A program made the translations under genes and the position numbers. From Tubulanus polymorphus (taxonomy: Eukaryota; Nemertea; Palaeonemertea; Tubulaniformes; Tubulanidae), in NCBI RefSeq assembly GCF_964204645.1, contig NW_027437460.1, positions 1 to 33,000 on the forward strand: a stretch of 33,000 bases of DNA, in the 5' to 3' direction. Under the pieces are notes generated by a model. It saw only the letters and a program-made list of their open reading frames with translations. It had not been told where the DNA came from and searched no databases. Positions 31,131-33,000 of the stretch are shown here, piece by piece; the stretch's first letter is position 1, and each line of letters begins with the position of its first letter.

Positions 31131-33000
31131 TCTTTCAACCCATCCACCAAAAATCAGTTCAGTTTACCTTAACCTATCATTTCAGATCGAATCCATCATC
31201 TTCAGGAGCAAAAGTAGCTAGAAAATTCTTAATCTTTCCACCTATCTATTTGAAGTCAGTTCAATACGCCTTAACCCATCTTTTCAGATTGAAACCATCA
31301 TCTTCAGAAGCAAAAGCAGCCAGAAAATTCTGAATCTTTCAAACAGTCTATTGAAAATCAGTTCAGTACACCCTAACCCACCAATTAAGATAGAATTCAT
31401 CATCTTTAGGACCATATTTAGCTAGAAAAATCTGTATCTTTCAACCCATCTACTCGAAATCAGTTTAGTTTACCTTAACCTATCATTTGAGATCGAATCC
31501 ATCATCTTCAGGAGCATTTAGTAGCCAGAAAATTCTTAATCTTTCCACCTATCTATTTCAAATCAGTTCAATACGCCTAAACCCATCTTTTCAGATTGAA
31601 TCCATCATCTTCAGAAGCAAAAGCAGCCAGAAAATTCTGAATCTTTCAAACAGTCTATTGAAAATCAGTTCAGTACACCCTAACCCACCAATTAAGATAG
31701 AATTCATCATCTTTAGGACCATATTTAGCTAGAAAAATCTGTATCTTTCAACCCATCTACTCGAAATCAGTTCAGTTTACCTTAACCTATCATTTCAGAT
31801 CGAATCTATCATCTTCAGGAGCAAAAGTAGCTAGAAAATTCTTAATCTTTCCACCTATCTATTTCAAATCAGTTCAATACGCCTAAACCCATCTTTTCAG
31901 ATTGAAACCATCATCTTCAGAAGCAAAAGCAGCCAGAAAATTCTGAATCTTTCAAACAGTCTATTGAAAATCAGTTCATTACACCCTAACCCACCAATTA
32001 AGATAGAATTCATCATCTTTAGGACCATATTTAGCTAGAAAAATCTGTATCTTTCAACCCATCTACTCGAAATCAGTTCAGTTTACCTTAACCTATCATT
32101 TCAGATTGAATCTATCATCTTCAGGAGCAAAAGTAGCTAGAAAATTCTTAATCTTTCCACCTATCTATTTCAAATCAGTTCAATACGCCTAAACCCATCT
32201 TTTCAGATTGAATCCATCATCTTCAGAAGCAAAAGCAGCCAGAAAATTCTGAATCTTTCAAACAGTCTATTGAAAATCAGTTCAGTACACCCTAACCCAC
32301 CAATTAAGATAGAATTCATCATCTTTAGGACCATATTTAGCTAGAAAAATCTGTATCTTTCAACCCATCTACTCGAAATCAGTTTAGTTTACCTTAACCT
32401 ATCATTTGAGATCGAATCCATCATCTTCAGGAGCATTTAGTAGCCAGAAAATTCTTAATCTTTCCACCTATCTATTTCAAATCAGTTCAATACGCCTAAA
32501 CCCATCTTTTCAGATTGAATCCATCATCTTCAGAAGCAAAAGCAGCCAGAAAATTCTGAATCTTTCAAACAGTCTATTGAAAATCAGTTCAGTACACCCT
32601 AACCCACCAATTAAGATAGAATTCATCATCTTTAGGACCATATTTAGCTAGAAAAATCTGTATCTTTCAACCCATCTACTCGAAATCAGTTTAGTTTACC
32701 TTAACCTATCATTTGAGATCGAATCCATCATCTTCAGGAGCATTTAGTAGCCAGAAAATTCTTAATCTTTCCACCTATCTATTTCAAATCAGTTCAATAC
32801 GCCTAAACCCATCTTTTCAGATTGAATCCATCATCTTCAGAAGCAAAAGCAGCCAGAAAATTCTGAATCTTTCAAACAGTCTATTGAAAATCAGTTCAGT
32901 ACACCCTAACCCACCAATTAAGATAGAATTCATCATCTTTAGGACCATATTTAGCTAGAAAAATCTGTATCTTTCAACCCATCTACTCGAAATCAGTTCA

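Larger units (their letters stand above)
11556..33000. repeat. Subtelomeric satellite array, proximal block
   Basis: The same A-B-C satellite, in the same orientation and register as the distal block. It begins with the remainder of the interrupted C monomer. From the A start at 11618 to the A start at 32970 there are 69 units averaging about 306 bp plus one truncated unit; the array runs off the window end. Single-base indels (CAAAAAG in A, GATAGATTC in C) and CATTTAG versus CAAAAG alternatives define unit types that recur in blocks. No gene is seen in this 21-kb stretch; repeated 81-, 95- and 126-codon frames are the same repeat read in one frame. Confidence 0.97.

Noticed and set aside
3630-32958. 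Repeated 75-126-codon open frames in the satellite
   Set aside because: Identical satellite units read in one frame, broken by stops in B and C and by 1-bp indels. They are not genes.

Overview
The window is a eukaryotic chromosome end read inward from the tip. The first 1,638 bases are vertebrate-type telomere repeat (CCCTAA on this strand). That repeat is shared by most animals other than many arthropods and nematodes, and by many fungi and protists. The Penelope-like retroelement, the long AT-rich satellite and the frequent TAGGCCTA palindromes in the unique stretch make a metazoan, perhaps a marine invertebrate, my best guess. The species is not determined.

Layout: (1) 1-1638 telomere, irregular at its outer end and perfect from about 317. 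(2) 1639-2773, a 5'-truncated Penelope-like element (PLE) in the + orientation. Its reading frame is open from the telomere junction to a stop at 2664 and encodes the post-RT region, a Cys-rich linker and a GIY-YIG endonuclease domain. (3) 2774-2799, about four telomere-type repeats at the PLE 3' end. The PLE therefore lies between two telomeric tracts in the orientation expected if it was added to a chromosome end and then re-capped. (4) 2799-8243 and 11556-33000, one subtelomeric satellite with a ~306-bp trimeric unit of three related ~102-bp monomers (A, B, C). There are about 88 units, amplified further in nested blocks of 1 to about 24 units. Each monomer carries a telomere-like motif at the same position; in C it is a perfect CCCTAACCC. 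(5) 8248-11555, a 3.3-kb unique island inserted in one C monomer. It has imperfect terminal inverted repeats beginning CACGA and a 4-bp TAAC target duplication, and several other copies of the same satellite segment act as empty sites. It looks like a non-autonomous or decayed DNA transposon; I find no transposase. Weak splice and poly(A) signals inside suggest two small convergent transcripts.

No ordinary host gene, tRNA, rRNA or CRISPR array can be supported. The many 75-126-codon open frames in the satellite and the 545-codon Val-Arg frame over the telomere come from repeat sequence. The window records telomere growth, retroelement attachment to a chromosome end, satellite amplification by unequal exchange, and a later transposon insertion.
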